Below, piece after piece: positions 22,957 to 34,108 of a DNA stretch of 64,000 bases. How positions within the stretch are numbered: position 1 is the first letter of the stretch; every line of letters begins with the position of its first letter. The notes below the pieces were generated by a model. It was not told the origin of the DNA and searched no databases. It saw only the letters and a list, made by a program, of their open reading frames with translations. The stretch is from Chaetomidium leptoderma (lineage: Eukaryota; Ascomycota; Sordariomycetes; Sordariales; Chaetomiaceae): positions 54,343 through 118,342 of the forward strand of contig MU856914.1 in the NCBI GenBank assembly GCA_033296705.1. The letters run 5' to 3'. A program made the position numbers and the translations under genes.

Positions 22957-23542
22957 TGTTTTTTTTTTCTTCTTTTCTTTTCTTTTCTTGAGACTGAGAC
23001 GGGTGGTGGTTTTGGGAGGGTTGAGTTGAGTTGGGGTTGGGTTGGGTTGTTGAGATGGTGGAGGTGAGGTGAGAGTGATAGTATAGTGTAAGAGTGAAAG
23101 AGTCAGTCGGTTGCTGACACACACTGACCTCGAGGCGGACGGGATGGAAACGGAGTGAATTCCTTCGATGGCGGGGTAGTGGGGTCTTCGTCAGGGGAAG
23201 GGGTTGCAGAGATAAGATAAATGGACGCACGCAGCAGCAGACACGCAGCAGAGGCAGGCGATGGGACGGATTTAAGCTTTGCTGTGCCGCCGGCCGTGCA
23301 TTGGGATGGGTCGACGAGAGTTGTCCGGTCTTACACATGTGCGAGGGAACAATCGGTTGGCGGTGAAGGAATAGAATGCAAGAAATAGTTCAACGCCCGG
23401 GTATTCCGCGCATGGTATTAATCAGTCTTGGGTACACAGCAGCCTGGACTCCGTCCCGATGGTATTACAATCGCCTGTTCGTCCCACACAATCCCCCCCC
23501 CCCCCCCCCCCCGCCCCCCCCCCCCCNNNNNNNNNNACCCTC
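22957..23542. other. Promoter region of fmn1 with poly-C run and assembly gap
   Basis: A T/C-rich tract (purine-rich on the sense strand) lies just upstream of the fmn1 ATG at about 22958-22990. From about 23492 to 23526 there is a nearly pure C run that ends in the N gap. No gene seen. Confidence 0.55.
23492..23536. repeat. Poly-C homopolymer ending in a 10-N gap
   Basis: About 35 bases of C with a single G interruption, followed by ten N at 23527-23536. The round number of N suggests a placeholder, so the true length here is unknown. It lies seven bases past the stop codon of the fmp52 gene. Confidence 0.95.
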
Positions 23543-24244
23543 CTAACTCTTCCACTCCGTCCGTCCCAACCGCACAATATCACTCTGCTCCAGCACCCAA
23601 TACTTCGCGGGTGCCTTCCCCGCCTCAGCCATCTTCGCCGCCTGCACCGCGGCCCGTGCGATGACCTCGGCGTCCTGTCCAAACATATCCTGCGCGCCCA
23701 TCCCAAACAGCCTCCCCAGCCCCCTCACCGCACCGATCAGCAACGGCCCGCCCTGATGCGGCACCTCGCGGTCGCCCAAGATCATGCCCGGCCGGACGAT
23801 GATGGCCGTGTCAAACCCCAGCGCCTTGACCGAGTCCTCCACGCCCCGCTTCATCTTGCTGTACGGAAGCGTGCTGCCGAGCATGCTCGACGTCCCGGCG
23901 CTCGAGATGAACACAAAATGGCGCGCGCCGGCGGCCTTGGCGGCCTGCGCGAGCTCCACGTTCAGGTCGTGGTCGATCTTCCACTGGTTGGCGATGCCGC
24001 CGGCCTGCTGGCGCGTTGTGCCGAGCCCCGAAAAGACTGTGGACGGGGTGGGCTTGATGGCCGAGAGTCGGGCGGCCCACTGGGCCGTGTCGGCTTCGAC
24101 GGTCGCGTGCAGGGCCGGCCCGGTCGACTTGGGCGCCCGCCGCGAGATGGTGTGCACTGCGTTGACGGTGTTGTCGGCGAGGAGGGTGCTGAGGATGTGT
24201 GAGCCTACTAGGCCGGTGCTGCCGATGAGGAGCGATGAGGTCAT
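23543..24244 (-). CDS. fmp52: Fmp52-like NAD(P)-binding protein, mitochondrial outer membrane
   Basis: Single exon of 233 residues. The N-terminus carries the Rossmann dinucleotide motif LLIGSTGLVGSHIL (GxTGxxG). Later blocks FSGLGTTRQQAGG, HFVFISSAGTSS and PYSKMKRGVEDSVKALGF (with the YxxxK pair) and IVRPGMILGDRE are those of the fungal Fmp52/HTATIP2-like atypical SDR family. Yeast Fmp52 is found at the mitochondrial outer membrane; its substrate is unknown. It is divergent from the tsr2 gene, with about 650 bases between starts. Confidence 0.93.
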   Translation of the reverse strand: MTSSLLIGSTGLVGSHILSTLLADNTVNAVHTISRRAPKSTGPALHATVEADTAQWAARLSAIKPTPSTVFSGLGTTRQQAGGIANQWKIDHDLNVELAQAAKAAGARHFVFISSAGTSSMLGSTLPYSKMKRGVEDSVKALGFDTAIIVRPGMILGDREVPHQGGPLLIGAVRGLGRLFGMGAQDMFGQDAEVIARAAVQAAKMAEAGKAPAKYWVLEQSDIVRLGRTEWKS

Positions 24245-24898
24245 GGTGGCAGTTGTGGTGAGTTGTGAACCTTGAAAGTTGTGATTGAGTCGATGGTTAT
24301 GATATGTACGAGGTTGAATTGGGTATCAAATGTTGGAGAGTAAATCACTGTGTCGATGTTTGATTCCAAGATGAAAAATGAGGACCGGGATGACGACTCG
24401 ATTAAATACTACCAGGTACCTAGCTGGTATGGACGCCGGCGACTTTGCAGGCGAAACCTGCGCCAGAGCATTCCAAGACCGCCGTGGAGCGAATGCGAGC
24501 TAGCGAGCTTGGATCGGGTACCCGCAGTCGGCGCATGAATCCAGCCGAACCGGTGTCAAAGGCCCCGGACTAGGTTTTCGCTTTTGCCCGAGCCACCGTG
24601 AAACGCTGGACCGGGAGTGTTTTACTCGCATTACTCAAAGTACGTGCTTGATGTACCGTTGTGATGTCCGCTGTAATCCAGAATGTCCCCTTGAGAACTC
24701 GTGATGTCGTCATCTTGGGAGAGCACTCGAGAGTCCTCTAACCCTAACCCCGATCAGTCCGTTGCTAGGGACAATTCCAAAAAACTCGGCCAATTCAACA
24801 GTGACCCCTCCACTCCACCCCTCCATCGTCAACTTCTTTGCGCGCATCCCCCCGACGGCGCAACTCTCGTTTCCAACAACCCCCAAACAAAGAAAGCA
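24245..24898. promoter_or_regulatory. Divergent promoter region fmp52 / tsr2
   Basis: About 650 bases between divergent start codons. No gene; no individual site called. Confidence 0.4.
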
Positions 24899-25709
24899 AT
24901 GGCCAGCGCAACTCCCCCAAATCCGGGTACGTAACCCTCACTCACCTCTTCCCCCCCTTTTTCCCATAACCATACCCGTGGACATCCACTTAACTAACCC
25001 CCGGGCCCCACCGTCCGTCCACAAAACAGCAACCTGCCAAAGCACCTTCGAACAAGGCGTGGCCCTCTCCCTCAACCTCTGGCCCGCCCTAACCCTCGCC
25101 GTGCAAAACAACTGGGGCGGCCCCGACTCGTCCGACAAGCGCGACTGGTTCGCAGGCGCCGTGGTCGAGCTCTTCCCCGACGTGTCGCGGCTCACGCCCG
25201 CGCAGCTGCAGAGCAAGACAACAACATCAACAACATCCTCCTCCTCATCACAACCAACCCAACCATCAGCAGCAACAGCAGCAGCACAAAATGGGAGTAC
25301 TAGCAGCAACGCCGTCGTCGAAGAACCAGACCAAGAAGACGTCGAGACCGTCCTGCTACAAGTGATGCTGGACGAGTTCGAGGTCAACGTGGACGACGAC
25401 TCGGCGTTTGAGGTGGCGGAGCAGGTGGTGCGGATGCGCGGCGAGTGTCTGCGGGGCAAGTTTGACGAGGTGGACGCGCTGCGGCGGCGGTGGGAGGGCA
25501 AGAAGGGGGGGAACAACAAAGTGGTGTTCAAAAAGGTTGAGGACCAGGACGAGGATACGGATTGGGATACTGATGATGATGATGAGGAGGAAGAGGAGGA
25601 TGAGGGGGATGTCGAGATGGGTGATGCGCCGCCGCCTCCGAGGAGGGAAAGGGAGGAGCCTGAGGTGGATGCCGATGGGTTCACTACGGTTTCGAGGAAG
25701 AAGAGGTAG
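24899..25709 (+). CDS. tsr2: Pre-rRNA-processing protein Tsr2
   Basis: Exons 24899-24926 and 25030-25709, 235 residues. Exon 1 codes only MASATPPNP; the GTACGT donor and ACAG acceptor join it to ATCQSTFEQGVALSLNLWPA. Tsr2 blocks: LAVQNNWGGPDSSDKRDWFA (WGG motif), VELFPD, and DVETVLLQVMLDEFEVNVDD followed by EVAEQVVRMR. Tsr2 is the chaperone of ribosomal protein eS26 (Rps26) in 40S maturation. A 40-residue Thr/Ser/Gln/Ala insert interrupts the domain after TPAQLQSK. The tail is highly acidic (DDDDEEEEEDEGDVEM). Confidence 0.93.
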
Positions 25710-25921
25710 AGCGGTGTGGAGGTGTGACAGAGGGAGAGTTTGCGCACAGTGGTGGTTGATACCTTCATTGGGTTCTTTTCGCAACTACCTATATACGGCG
25801 CGGGAATCACAGCCCCTGGAAGGGGTTATACCACCAAGCGAAAACAACCGATCCAACTCCAACACTCCCTGGTCGAAGCCATACTCCAAGCCCACCTTCA
25901 AACGCCGGGAACATAGCAACT

Positions 25922-27402
25922 TTACTCCCAGTCCTCCTCGTCGCTCTCCTCGTCGCTTTCTTCGTCGCTATCCTCCTCGCTATCGTCATCGCTATCGTCA
26001 TCGTCATCCTTGCGCGACTCATTCGGGCTGTTGGGAGCTCGGCTGGGGACGCCAGACTTGGCGCCGACCACGTCGTAGCTCGCATCACTGCCCGCCTGCG
26101 ACTTCTCATCGTTCGACTTGCGGGGCTCGGACGGCTTCAGGAGGCCTGGGCTGGGGGCGGCGGCGGTGGTGGTGGTGGTGGTAGCGGTGGTAGCGGTGGT
26201 AGCGGTAGTGGCGGCAGCGGCGGCAGCGGCGGGGGGGTGAATGGTGGTCGACGACCCTGCTGAGCCAGGTCTGTCGGACGCCATAGTCGCCTTGCCGCTC
26301 TCCGTCTCGTCATCCGAGTCTTCATCCCAGCCGACCTCCTCCTCGGCTGAAGCGGCTGTTATCGAGCGTTAGCGTAGACCTGGAGAAGATACAATCAATC
26401 ATTTCCCCACATACCCTTGAGCAGATCCCTCCGCCGCGCCTCGGCAGTTTCGATACCGTGACGAAGGAAGTAGTATCGCTTCCAGAAATCCACGTAGGGG
26501 ACCTGGTCGGGCACAAGTTTCTCCATCGTCGCCCTCAGTTCGGGGTATTTTTCCAAGTCGGTGCTGATATCCGCCGTCTTCTTGTCGACGTCAAACTCCT
26601 TTGTCCAAACCTCAAACTCGGTCCCGGTCCCGTCCTTGGTGAAGCTCTCGGGCGACGTGTGGATGACGTGGAGCTGGGCATCGAACCGCGATGTGTGGAT
26701 CACCCGCTTCCCGTGTGCGTCCTTGCTCTCGAACATGACCGTGCTGCCCTGGTCGTCTGCCTGGTCACCGGTCGGAGGCGCGATGGTGATGGCGTCGCGG
26801 AAGAAGTCCCGCAGATTGGACCCGAACCGGAGAAGCGCCTCGTCTGCTGCGTCCTCGGCACTCTGGAGGTCTTTTAGGCGCTTGGCTGCTTCGCCCCGCA
26901 GCCGGGAGAGCACGGTTTCGGATTCTTTGAGCGCTTCCTCCGCAGACAAGTCCTTGCTTGTTGTCGGCGTGGTTTCGGTGGTGGTGTCGTTTATGTCCCT
27001 AGATGCTTGATCCGAGGAAGCGGCTGCGGGCGCCGATGTGTTCAGGGACAGATTACGCGTGTGGTTGATGATGGTCTCACGCAGGCCGGTGAAGCCGCGC
27101 GTTGCGTCCTGGCCCACGGCCGAGAGCTCTTGTTGAGCTTCCCGGTAGACGGACTCGCCCTGGGAGTTATGGTAAGGATGGCGGTAGTCGTGCTACCTGC
27201 GGAGGTCACACACCTGCTTCACAACAGTTCCGAAGAACCCCCCGATCCGGGCCCCCCAGGGACTCGAGGAAAGGGCCCGGTAAGCATCTTGCAGATCGGC
27301 ATTCAGGGTTGGCTGCGGAGCGGGCTGCTTGTCCCCCTGCTGGGAGTCGCCGTGCTCCTCCGGGAATGTCGACTCTTGGATGTGGTCGTATGCAATGTCC
27401 AT
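25922..27402 (-). CDS. dos2: BSD-domain protein, Dos2-like
   Basis: Exons 27402-27214, 27159-26415 and 26355-25922, 455 residues; all GT-AG. The start MDIAYDHIQEST was chosen over an ATG 69 bases upstream because the family begins here. N-terminal block SSSPWGARIGGFFGTVVKQ continues across intron 1 into GESVYREAQQELSAVGQDA. The BSD domain is MEKLVPDQVPYVDFWKRYYF then LRHGIETAEARRRDLLKG near residues 275-312, with the conserved FW pair. The C-terminus is Ala/Thr low complexity and then an acidic Asp/Glu/Ser tail ending DEEDWE. Yeast Dos2 is poorly characterised; BSD domains also occur in TFIIH p62 and synapse-associated proteins. Confidence 0.9.
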
Positions 27403-28734
27403 CACGACTGGCTCCGTCAAAACCTCGTCCTTGCGGTTGAATTGTATTTGGGTCTGAATGCCCCGAGACACGCCAATTCGATACGACTACCTTAGTGACT
27501 CGTGACGTCGGCGTCGAGTTTGGGCTGTCACGTCAGTCTGCGAAGAGGTTCGATTTAGGTTGGACAAGGGCGATGGCACGATGTCGGGTCGCCCGCCGGG
27601 TGCGGGGACTGAGATGCAGCTGGTGGTGGGGCTCTGCAGTGCAGCTCCAAGACGGCTTGACGGGAACGCACGGGCCATCCATGACCCTTGCTGTCGGCTT
27701 CAACGGGTCTTGGCAGTCTCTTTCTTCGACTGACGACTTCCCCTCCTCGCCCTCCTTCCCTCCAAATATTTCACTCCTCCCATTGAGAAAAAAGGACAAA
27801 AGGCCGGGGGGCCCACCGCTTCAAGCGACTTCCAGGTTGCTGTTTCGGCGCACAGACACGGCCTGGCCCTGCTGTAAACTGCCGATGCGATGCATGTAAC
27901 ACCAATTACTGCATGTCCTAGGGTCTGACTCAGCACGAACTGGTCCAGACAAGACTCCATTCAAACCTGCTGTGGAAGTTCTGAGCTAGGCTGGCCAAAG
28001 CTACGGAATGTAGTTATCTCATAATCAGGATCGGACAGCCATCCTTCAAGGGGCTGGGGAACAGTCCCGTCTCACAATGAGCGATTCAGCGGGGCCGAGT
28101 CCTGGTTTGTGGGTCGGCCCACTCAGGTCAGATGGCAGTCGGACAAATTCCCACGCCTTCCACCATCGCTGACAAATTGGCGGAGGTCATCGACCCCGCC
28201 TGCCGCAGTTCCGCCGCCCCTCGGTCTGACCCATCGTCTGGACTCCGGAGGCGAGCGGGTGATGCCAGGTGCAAATCCAGGCAGCACTCAGGCAGAAAGT
28301 CTCCCGTCCTTTCCACACCTCGACCGACGTCGCTGTTCAATCGCCACCTCCCACTTTACACTAACCACCTTGGCCCGACCCGACGTGGGGCAACTCTTTA
28401 ACTCTTCGTCCTGTGTTTCCCGCCGCCTGCGCTTGACAAGCAACAATCGCTTGCGACGAGCAGCACTCTGACGTCTGCGGCTTTCTTTGCCTTTGCATGC
28501 CTTTGTGTCCCAACCCCTAAAAGTACCCCGCCGGCTTCTGCATTGGGGGCTCGGACTTAACACTCCACCACTGCCGCCTCCGCCTCCGCCTCCGCGGCCT
28601 TCTGACAGACACGACACCTTTCTTTTGGGGCTGTAAGCCATTGCGCTTTGCTCTGCGACAGGACGGGCTTCTCCAGAACCACCCGCGACGAGACTTATTA
28701 TAAATCAAGCACCGTCGAGTGGCAGTCAGCCGAG
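27403..28734. promoter_or_regulatory. Divergent region, dos2-like / yap1-like
   Basis: About 1.3 kb between divergent starts. It contains short ATG-initiated frames on the plus strand (for example at 28109 and 28132) that would be upstream ORFs if the yap1 leader is long. No gene recognised. Confidence 0.45.
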
Positions 28735-30659
28735 ATGACGTCGGCACAAAATCCGCTGGAGGGCATCATCCTAACTCCGCAGCAGCAGAGCCTGCTGTTT
28801 GCCGCTCTCAATTCCAATCGCGGGAATAACGGCCTCTCCAACAACGCACCGTCAAACAACGGACTCAACATGTCACCACTCCAGTTCGATGGCTCGCCCG
28901 TTCAGGACGAGAGCTTCCAAACCAGCCCAGACAATGACTATGACTACGACTATGCTGGACCGGACTCTAGCTTCGATTTGTCTTTCGATACCGGCAACCA
29001 GCCTAGGATGATTGGCGATTTGCCTGGCGCGAAGAGGGCGCTCAAGTCGGATTCCTCGGATGCCGAGTCCCCCGATAAGAGAAGCCATCCTGATGATGAC
29101 GAAGGGAGCCCGGGAGCCAAGAGGCGGGAGAGCGAGGAAAAGGTTGCCAAGAAGCCAGGCAGGAAGCCTTTGACTACAGAACCGAGCTCGGTAGGTTTAC
29201 TCGCCAGGCGTGCCGGCGCCACTCTAACCAAGAAAGCTGCTGACGTTGGACAGAAACGGAAAGCCCAGAATCGTGCCGCGCAGCGAGCATTCAGGGAGCG
29301 CAAGGAGAGGCACCTGAAGGATCTCGAAACTAAAGTCCAGGAGCTGGAGGACTTGTCCAGGACGGCGAACAATGAGAACGACGCACTCCGTGCCCAAGTT
29401 GACAAGATGACGGTCGAGTTGAACGAGTACAAGAAGCGCATGGCGTTGCTCACAAATGGCCGCCCTGTCAACCAAGGCCCCGCCACACCCTTCGGCAGCC
29501 TCTTCGTCAACAACCTGAACGATGTCAACTTCCAATTCGAGTTTCCCAAGTTCGGTAGCCTCCCGGGCCCTTCCGTCAACAAGGCCAAGAAATCGCCCGC
29601 GAGGGCATCGCCGCCATCGAAGCAGAGCAGTGTTGATCATCGGAGCCCGAGCGAGAACTCACAGGACGGGGTCAGTCCGGGTAATTCCAGCAAGTATAGT
29701 CAAACCGGTCTCGACTCTCAGGCCAAGCCGGATCTCTCTGCCCTCTCTTCTGGAATTTTCACTGCGCCCCTCACCAATGTCCGTGGCGCAAACGGGTCGT
29801 CAGCCAGCCTGGATTCTTACTACAATATGGGTGGTGCTGCATCGACAAGCTCGCCCTCTGCGTCCTCGAATTCCAACATGGGTGGCGCTAGCTCCTCGTG
29901 CGGAACGTCGCCCGAGCCGTTCACTCAGTCGCCTATGGGCTTCAAGCCCATTGACACACTGGCTACCATTGGGGAAGAGCAACCGAATTTCAACAACCAA
30001 ACACAAGGTGAGCAGCTCCCAAACCAACACAAGCTGCGACGAAGTCGCGCGCCACTAGCCGGTAATTGCGCCACCGCTAACCGCTGTCTAGATTTCGGCC
30101 ATTTCACCAACCCCGGCATGGACGAATTTGCACAGTGGCTCCCCCAAAACGACTTCCAGTTTGACCCGCAGTTGTTCGGCGGCTACCGCGACCCGCAAGA
30201 AAACGTCCTGTCGCAGGGTTTTGACGAGAGCTTCTTCAACGAAGCACTGGATGCTGACTTCATCACACCCTACAACCTGCCCATCACGAGCCCAGCAGCG
30301 CCTCCTAAGAAGAACCTCATTGCTCAGATTGATGCCGCCAAGGATGAGGACGAGCTCGCCACAGGCAACCCGTTGATGAAATGCAACGAGGTTTGGTACG
30401 TTCGACCGACCGCGTATTTGGCATTGCACGGTATCGCTAACAACCTCATAGGGAGAGGATACAGAACTGCCCCAAGGCGCAAGACGGCGATTTCGACCTG
30501 GACGGCCTTTGCGCCGACTTGCAAAAGAAGGCCAAGTGTGACGGGACCGGTCCTGTGGTCAGCGAGGAAGATTTCCACCGTGTCGTCAAGAAGTACCTGT
30601 GCAAAGAAGAGCAGGAGGCGGCCAAGCTCATCGCGACAGCCCAGAAGTTGCAGTCCTAA
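28735..30659 (+). CDS. yap1: AP-1-like bZIP transcription factor, Yap1/NapA
   Basis: Exons 28735-29190, 29254-30007, 30092-30395 and 30452-30659, 573 residues. The bZIP basic region is KRKAQNRAAQRAFRERKERH (the QNRAAQRAFR signature of Yap factors), followed by a leucine zipper from LETKVQELEDL. The n-CRD contains SSSCGTSPEPFTQSPMG. The c-CRD is CNEVWERIQNCPKAQDGDFD then CADLQKKAKCDG, with the redox Cys pair and the overlapping nuclear export region. Intron 3 splits the c-CRD at the Trp codon. Oxidation of these Cys residues blocks Crm1 export, and the factor then induces antioxidant genes. Intron 1 is a multiple of three with no stop and lies exactly before the basic region. Confidence 0.96.
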
Positions 30660-31578
30660 GACTGCCGGCTTTGCTCTTGGTGCCGCTGTATACATTGTAC
30701 AACAACAGGGTTGGGCCACTTACGAGAAAAGTCCCGAGGTCGTTATCTCGGTATTCTTTATTTCGAAACGGCACACCGGAGTTTCACGGGGGAGTAAAAT
30801 GCATTGGGCGAGTCGCCGAGAAGGTTGGGGCTCGAAAACACGCTCGAATCCGGTGATCAGGCACTCGCATGCGGACACGGACGAGGATATGGAAAGGAAA
30901 GGGATGGAATGGAGTCATGGGGGGGGATTATACCTATTTGAAAGGACCAAACAAAAACTAACTGCCTGTACTCTCTGGGCTTTCTTCGTCGTCGTCAGTT
31001 GGCACCTCTCTGTTTCGTGGGTTTCTGTTTATGGAACGGCCGGACATTTCCTCTTGGGTTAGATGTACCAAATTAGGGTCGGTTATTAGCGGCAATCATT
31101 TACTCGACTCGCTCTCTCTCCTATTTGGTTTCTAGTTGTGGTGATACGATAATCTTGGGTATTTCAGGGGTATTTATTTGGCTCATCCTCAGGGGCCAGA
31201 CGAGGAAACTAGGGTCTAGGATCTAGGTAGTGATAAATAACCAGTTAAACCATGTTCTTCTCGGTACTTCGGAAAGTACATCTGTTGAGACGTGGTTCAT
31301 TTGATATCTGACATGAACTTGTCTCCGCGAGGACGCGGTCAATGAGACAGACAGGGGAGAAAATGCGTCGCCATGTTCGCTGAGTGTGGCTCCGAACTCT
31401 AATTGTGACCAATCATCATGACCTTACATCACAGACTACCCCTGCGAGGCTCAACTCAAAATCACACAAAACAAGTCCTTGAAGATATGCTAATCAATTA
31501 AAACTAAAATAAGAAATAAAAAACATGCTTGTACAGTTTTGCTCTTGCTCCTGCTCTTGCCATGGCTATTTGCTAAAA

Positions 31579-31665
31579 CGATAATGACGATGATGATGAT
31601 GATGATGATGATGATAACGGCAACGATGATGATGATGATAACGACGACGATGATGATGATGATGC
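31579..31665. repeat. GAT trinucleotide microsatellite
   Basis: Runs of GAT (GATGATGAT...) interrupted by AACGGCAAC and AACGACGAC, lying in the convergent spacer. Confidence 0.9.
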
Positions 31666-31735
31666 GATGCATGCTCCAGCCCCAAAGAAAGAGAGAGAAA
31701 AAGCGCGGGCAGCTCTCTCAACGAAGAGCAAAACA

Positions 31736-31768
31736 ACCTGAACCCGAACCTGAACCCGAACCTGAGCC
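31736..31768. repeat. Short 12-base tandem (CCTGAACCCGAA)
   Basis: Nearly three copies of a 12-base unit just 3' of the GAT microsatellite. Noncoding in the gene models here. Confidence 0.8.
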
Positions 31769-32061
31769 CCCAAAAGGGTGAACTGCAAACTCCGTCCGTT
31801 CCAAAACCCGGGCCAGTGGCGCGTGCGTGTGTGCGTTGCTTTGTGTGACCATTTCCTCCTTCCTCCTCCTCCCCCACCTGTTGTTGGCTGATTGACCCCA
31901 TAGCCCAAGTATATATATATGTGAAAATAGCACGCGTATATGCACTCAACTCAGCTCAGCTGCCTCTCTCACACACACACAAAATGGAACCCCCCCCCAA
32001 AGATCCGCGCCGCCCTTTCCAACCCTCCCTTCTCTCAGAAGGAATAAGCAGAAGGCCGACC

Positions 32062-34108
32062 TCAACCAAGAACAACCCTCGCCCCCTCCTTCCCCAACAC
32101 ACCCCTCTCCTTGGGCTTGGGACTATTCCCCCGGCCCTTCTTCCCTCTCAGAAACCCAAACACGCCCCCGGAGCTCTCGGGCTTGCCGTCCAGGTCGTTA
32201 TGAGCGGCGCTCGCGTCGGCCGGCAGCGTGGCGTCTTGCCGCGCCAGGTCGCTCCAGCTGCCGCCGCCGTCCAGCGTGACCTGCACGCCGCCCGTGGGGC
32301 TGCCGACGATCATGCCCGGCGTGCCGCCGCCGGCGCGGCCTGGCCGGCTGGTCGCAGCGGGGTTGGGCGTGTTGTAGCTCTGGGGGTAAGGAGGCAGCGG
32401 GGGCGCGCGGCCTGGTGGGTTGCGCCGTTGGTGGTTGCTCCCCGGCCGCTGGAGCTTGTTGGCCGCCTCCTGTGGGGGGTGTGGTGTCGTCGCGCCGTTG
32501 GTGGTGGCTGGGGGCGGGGTGGCTTCGTCGGTTGTGAGCGCTTGGGGTTGGAGGGTCTCCTTGTCGCTACTTTGTGTTGTGGGGGCTTGGCCGCCGGCTA
32601 TCGCTTCTTGCTGTTGTGTGAGTCTAGGGGAAGTTAGTATTGGGCTGCACGCATGGTTGGATGGGGAGGGTCATACTTCTTGTAGGCGGCGATCGTATAG
32701 TCGAATGGCCGGAAATCGGTGTCGATCATGCGGTAGAGCTCATCCTCGCGGATCTCCTTGTCCGTGGCATCATCCTTTAGCCTCTCGCGGGGTTTCTGTC
32801 TCCGCGCCCGCGCCTCGAGCGGGGCCTCCTCTAGCAACAGCTCCTCCAAATCGTACGTCGCGTCGAAGTTGGTCTTCTCCGAGGACGGCACGAACACGGG
32901 TTCGATCTCTTTCCGCTCGAGGGCCTCAAAGTCGATACATGAGAAGAACTCGTGCTGGGTGAAGCTCTCCCACGTCGAACCCAGACGCTTATTCGGGTCG
33001 ATTTCCAACGCATCCTTGATCGCGTACATGCAGGGTAATGATACTGGGGGGTTCGTGACGGGAAACTTCGGTCTCGCGGCTTGGATGACGCTGCTCAGGG
33101 ATGATTCGGAGTTGCCCTCGAATGGCCTCTGTTGGATACGTCAGCGCCGTCTGTGCGGTTGGTAGTTCGGAGCGAGCTCCGTTGCCAAGCGGACCGGGGG
33201 GGGGGATGCCGCTGCATACCTTGTTGTAGATGCATTCGTAGAAGAGCACACCCAGTGACCACCAATCTGCCCGGACGTCATAGCCCTGACCTGCATAGAC
33301 TTCGGGGGCGAGATAGGCCAACGTGCCGGATTTGCTCGTTAGAACCTTGCCGCGGATGATATCTGAAGCGACGTTCTAGTAACCGATTAGCCCAGCCCTG
33401 CCTTGCATGGAAAGGTGCATCACACATACAAAGTCTGTCAAATGCACATGTCCGTCGGCATCGAGAAGCACATTATCGGGCTTCACGTCGCGGTGGATGA
33501 TGCCCTGGCCGTGGATGTACTTCATGGCACATCCTAGCTCACTTATCCAGAAGCGAACGGCCTCCTCGGTGAATGTTTTCCTCGAGATGTGGAAGCGCAG
33601 ATCTCCGCCGCTCATGAGATCAACCACCAAGTACCTGTTTACTGTCAGCCTAGTCCAGGAGCCGGCCGAGGTCTGAGTGCGTACATGTATTCGATGTCTT
33701 GGAAGCTGTATCGCAAGTTGCAGATGAATGGATGGTTCACATGCTCGAGCATTCGCCTTTCGCGTATGATATTGCGGACGCTTTCGGAGCGCACGACTGG
33801 TGGGTGGGCGCGAGTCAGTCTCTTTTCAAGCATCGACTTGACGGGACCCCGGGCAATGTCCTACCTTCATCTTTCCGGATGTACTTGAGGGCGAACGACA
33901 AGTTTGTGTCTTTCCTCTCGACAATCCGCACCTTGCCAAAGGCACCTCGACCGACGACCCTTAGGAGACGGAAATGGTTCAGGTTCACTGCTGAGCGGCC
34001 GAGGCCAGTGTTAGCAAGGCGAACGGTAGTAGGGAGATTGCAGCAAAATGAGCCATGGGACTCACCTTCGCCATCAAATTCGACAGGTTTGCCCTGGCTG
34101 TTGCCCAT
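32062..34108 (-). CDS. AGC-group Ser/Thr kinase, YANK/STK32 type
   Basis: Seven exons: 34108-34066, 33987-33865, 33796-33685, 33634-33430, 33375-33220, 33128-32677 and 32623-32062, 550 residues. Motifs: P-loop VVGRGAFGKVRIVERKD, catalytic Lys in FALKYIRKDE, HRDVKPDNVLLD, then LTDF|N split by intron 4 so the magnesium loop reads DFN, as in the YANK family, and LAPEVYAGQGYDVRADWWSL. The kinase domain starts 15 residues from the N-terminus MGNSQGK, which may be N-myristoylated although position 6 is Gly. The C-terminal 200 residues are Gln/Pro/Thr/Gly-rich and probably disordered. Substrates are unknown in fungi. Confidence 0.92.

Larger units (their letters stand above)
30660..32061. other. Convergent spacer with simple repeats
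   Basis: About 1.4 kb between the yap1 and kinase stop codons. It contains the GAT microsatellite at 31579-31665 and a short GAACCTGAACCC tandem at about 31736-31768. Frames here translate only repeats. Both 3' UTRs should lie inside. Confidence 0.6.

Noticed and set aside
24938..25810. 290-codon minus-strand frame
   Set aside because: Antisense to tsr2, mainly Ser runs produced by acidic and Asp-rich codons.
31921..32637. 238-codon plus-strand frame near the kinase 3' end
   Set aside because: It overlaps the spliced last exon of the kinase on the other strand, and its codons are shadow-like.
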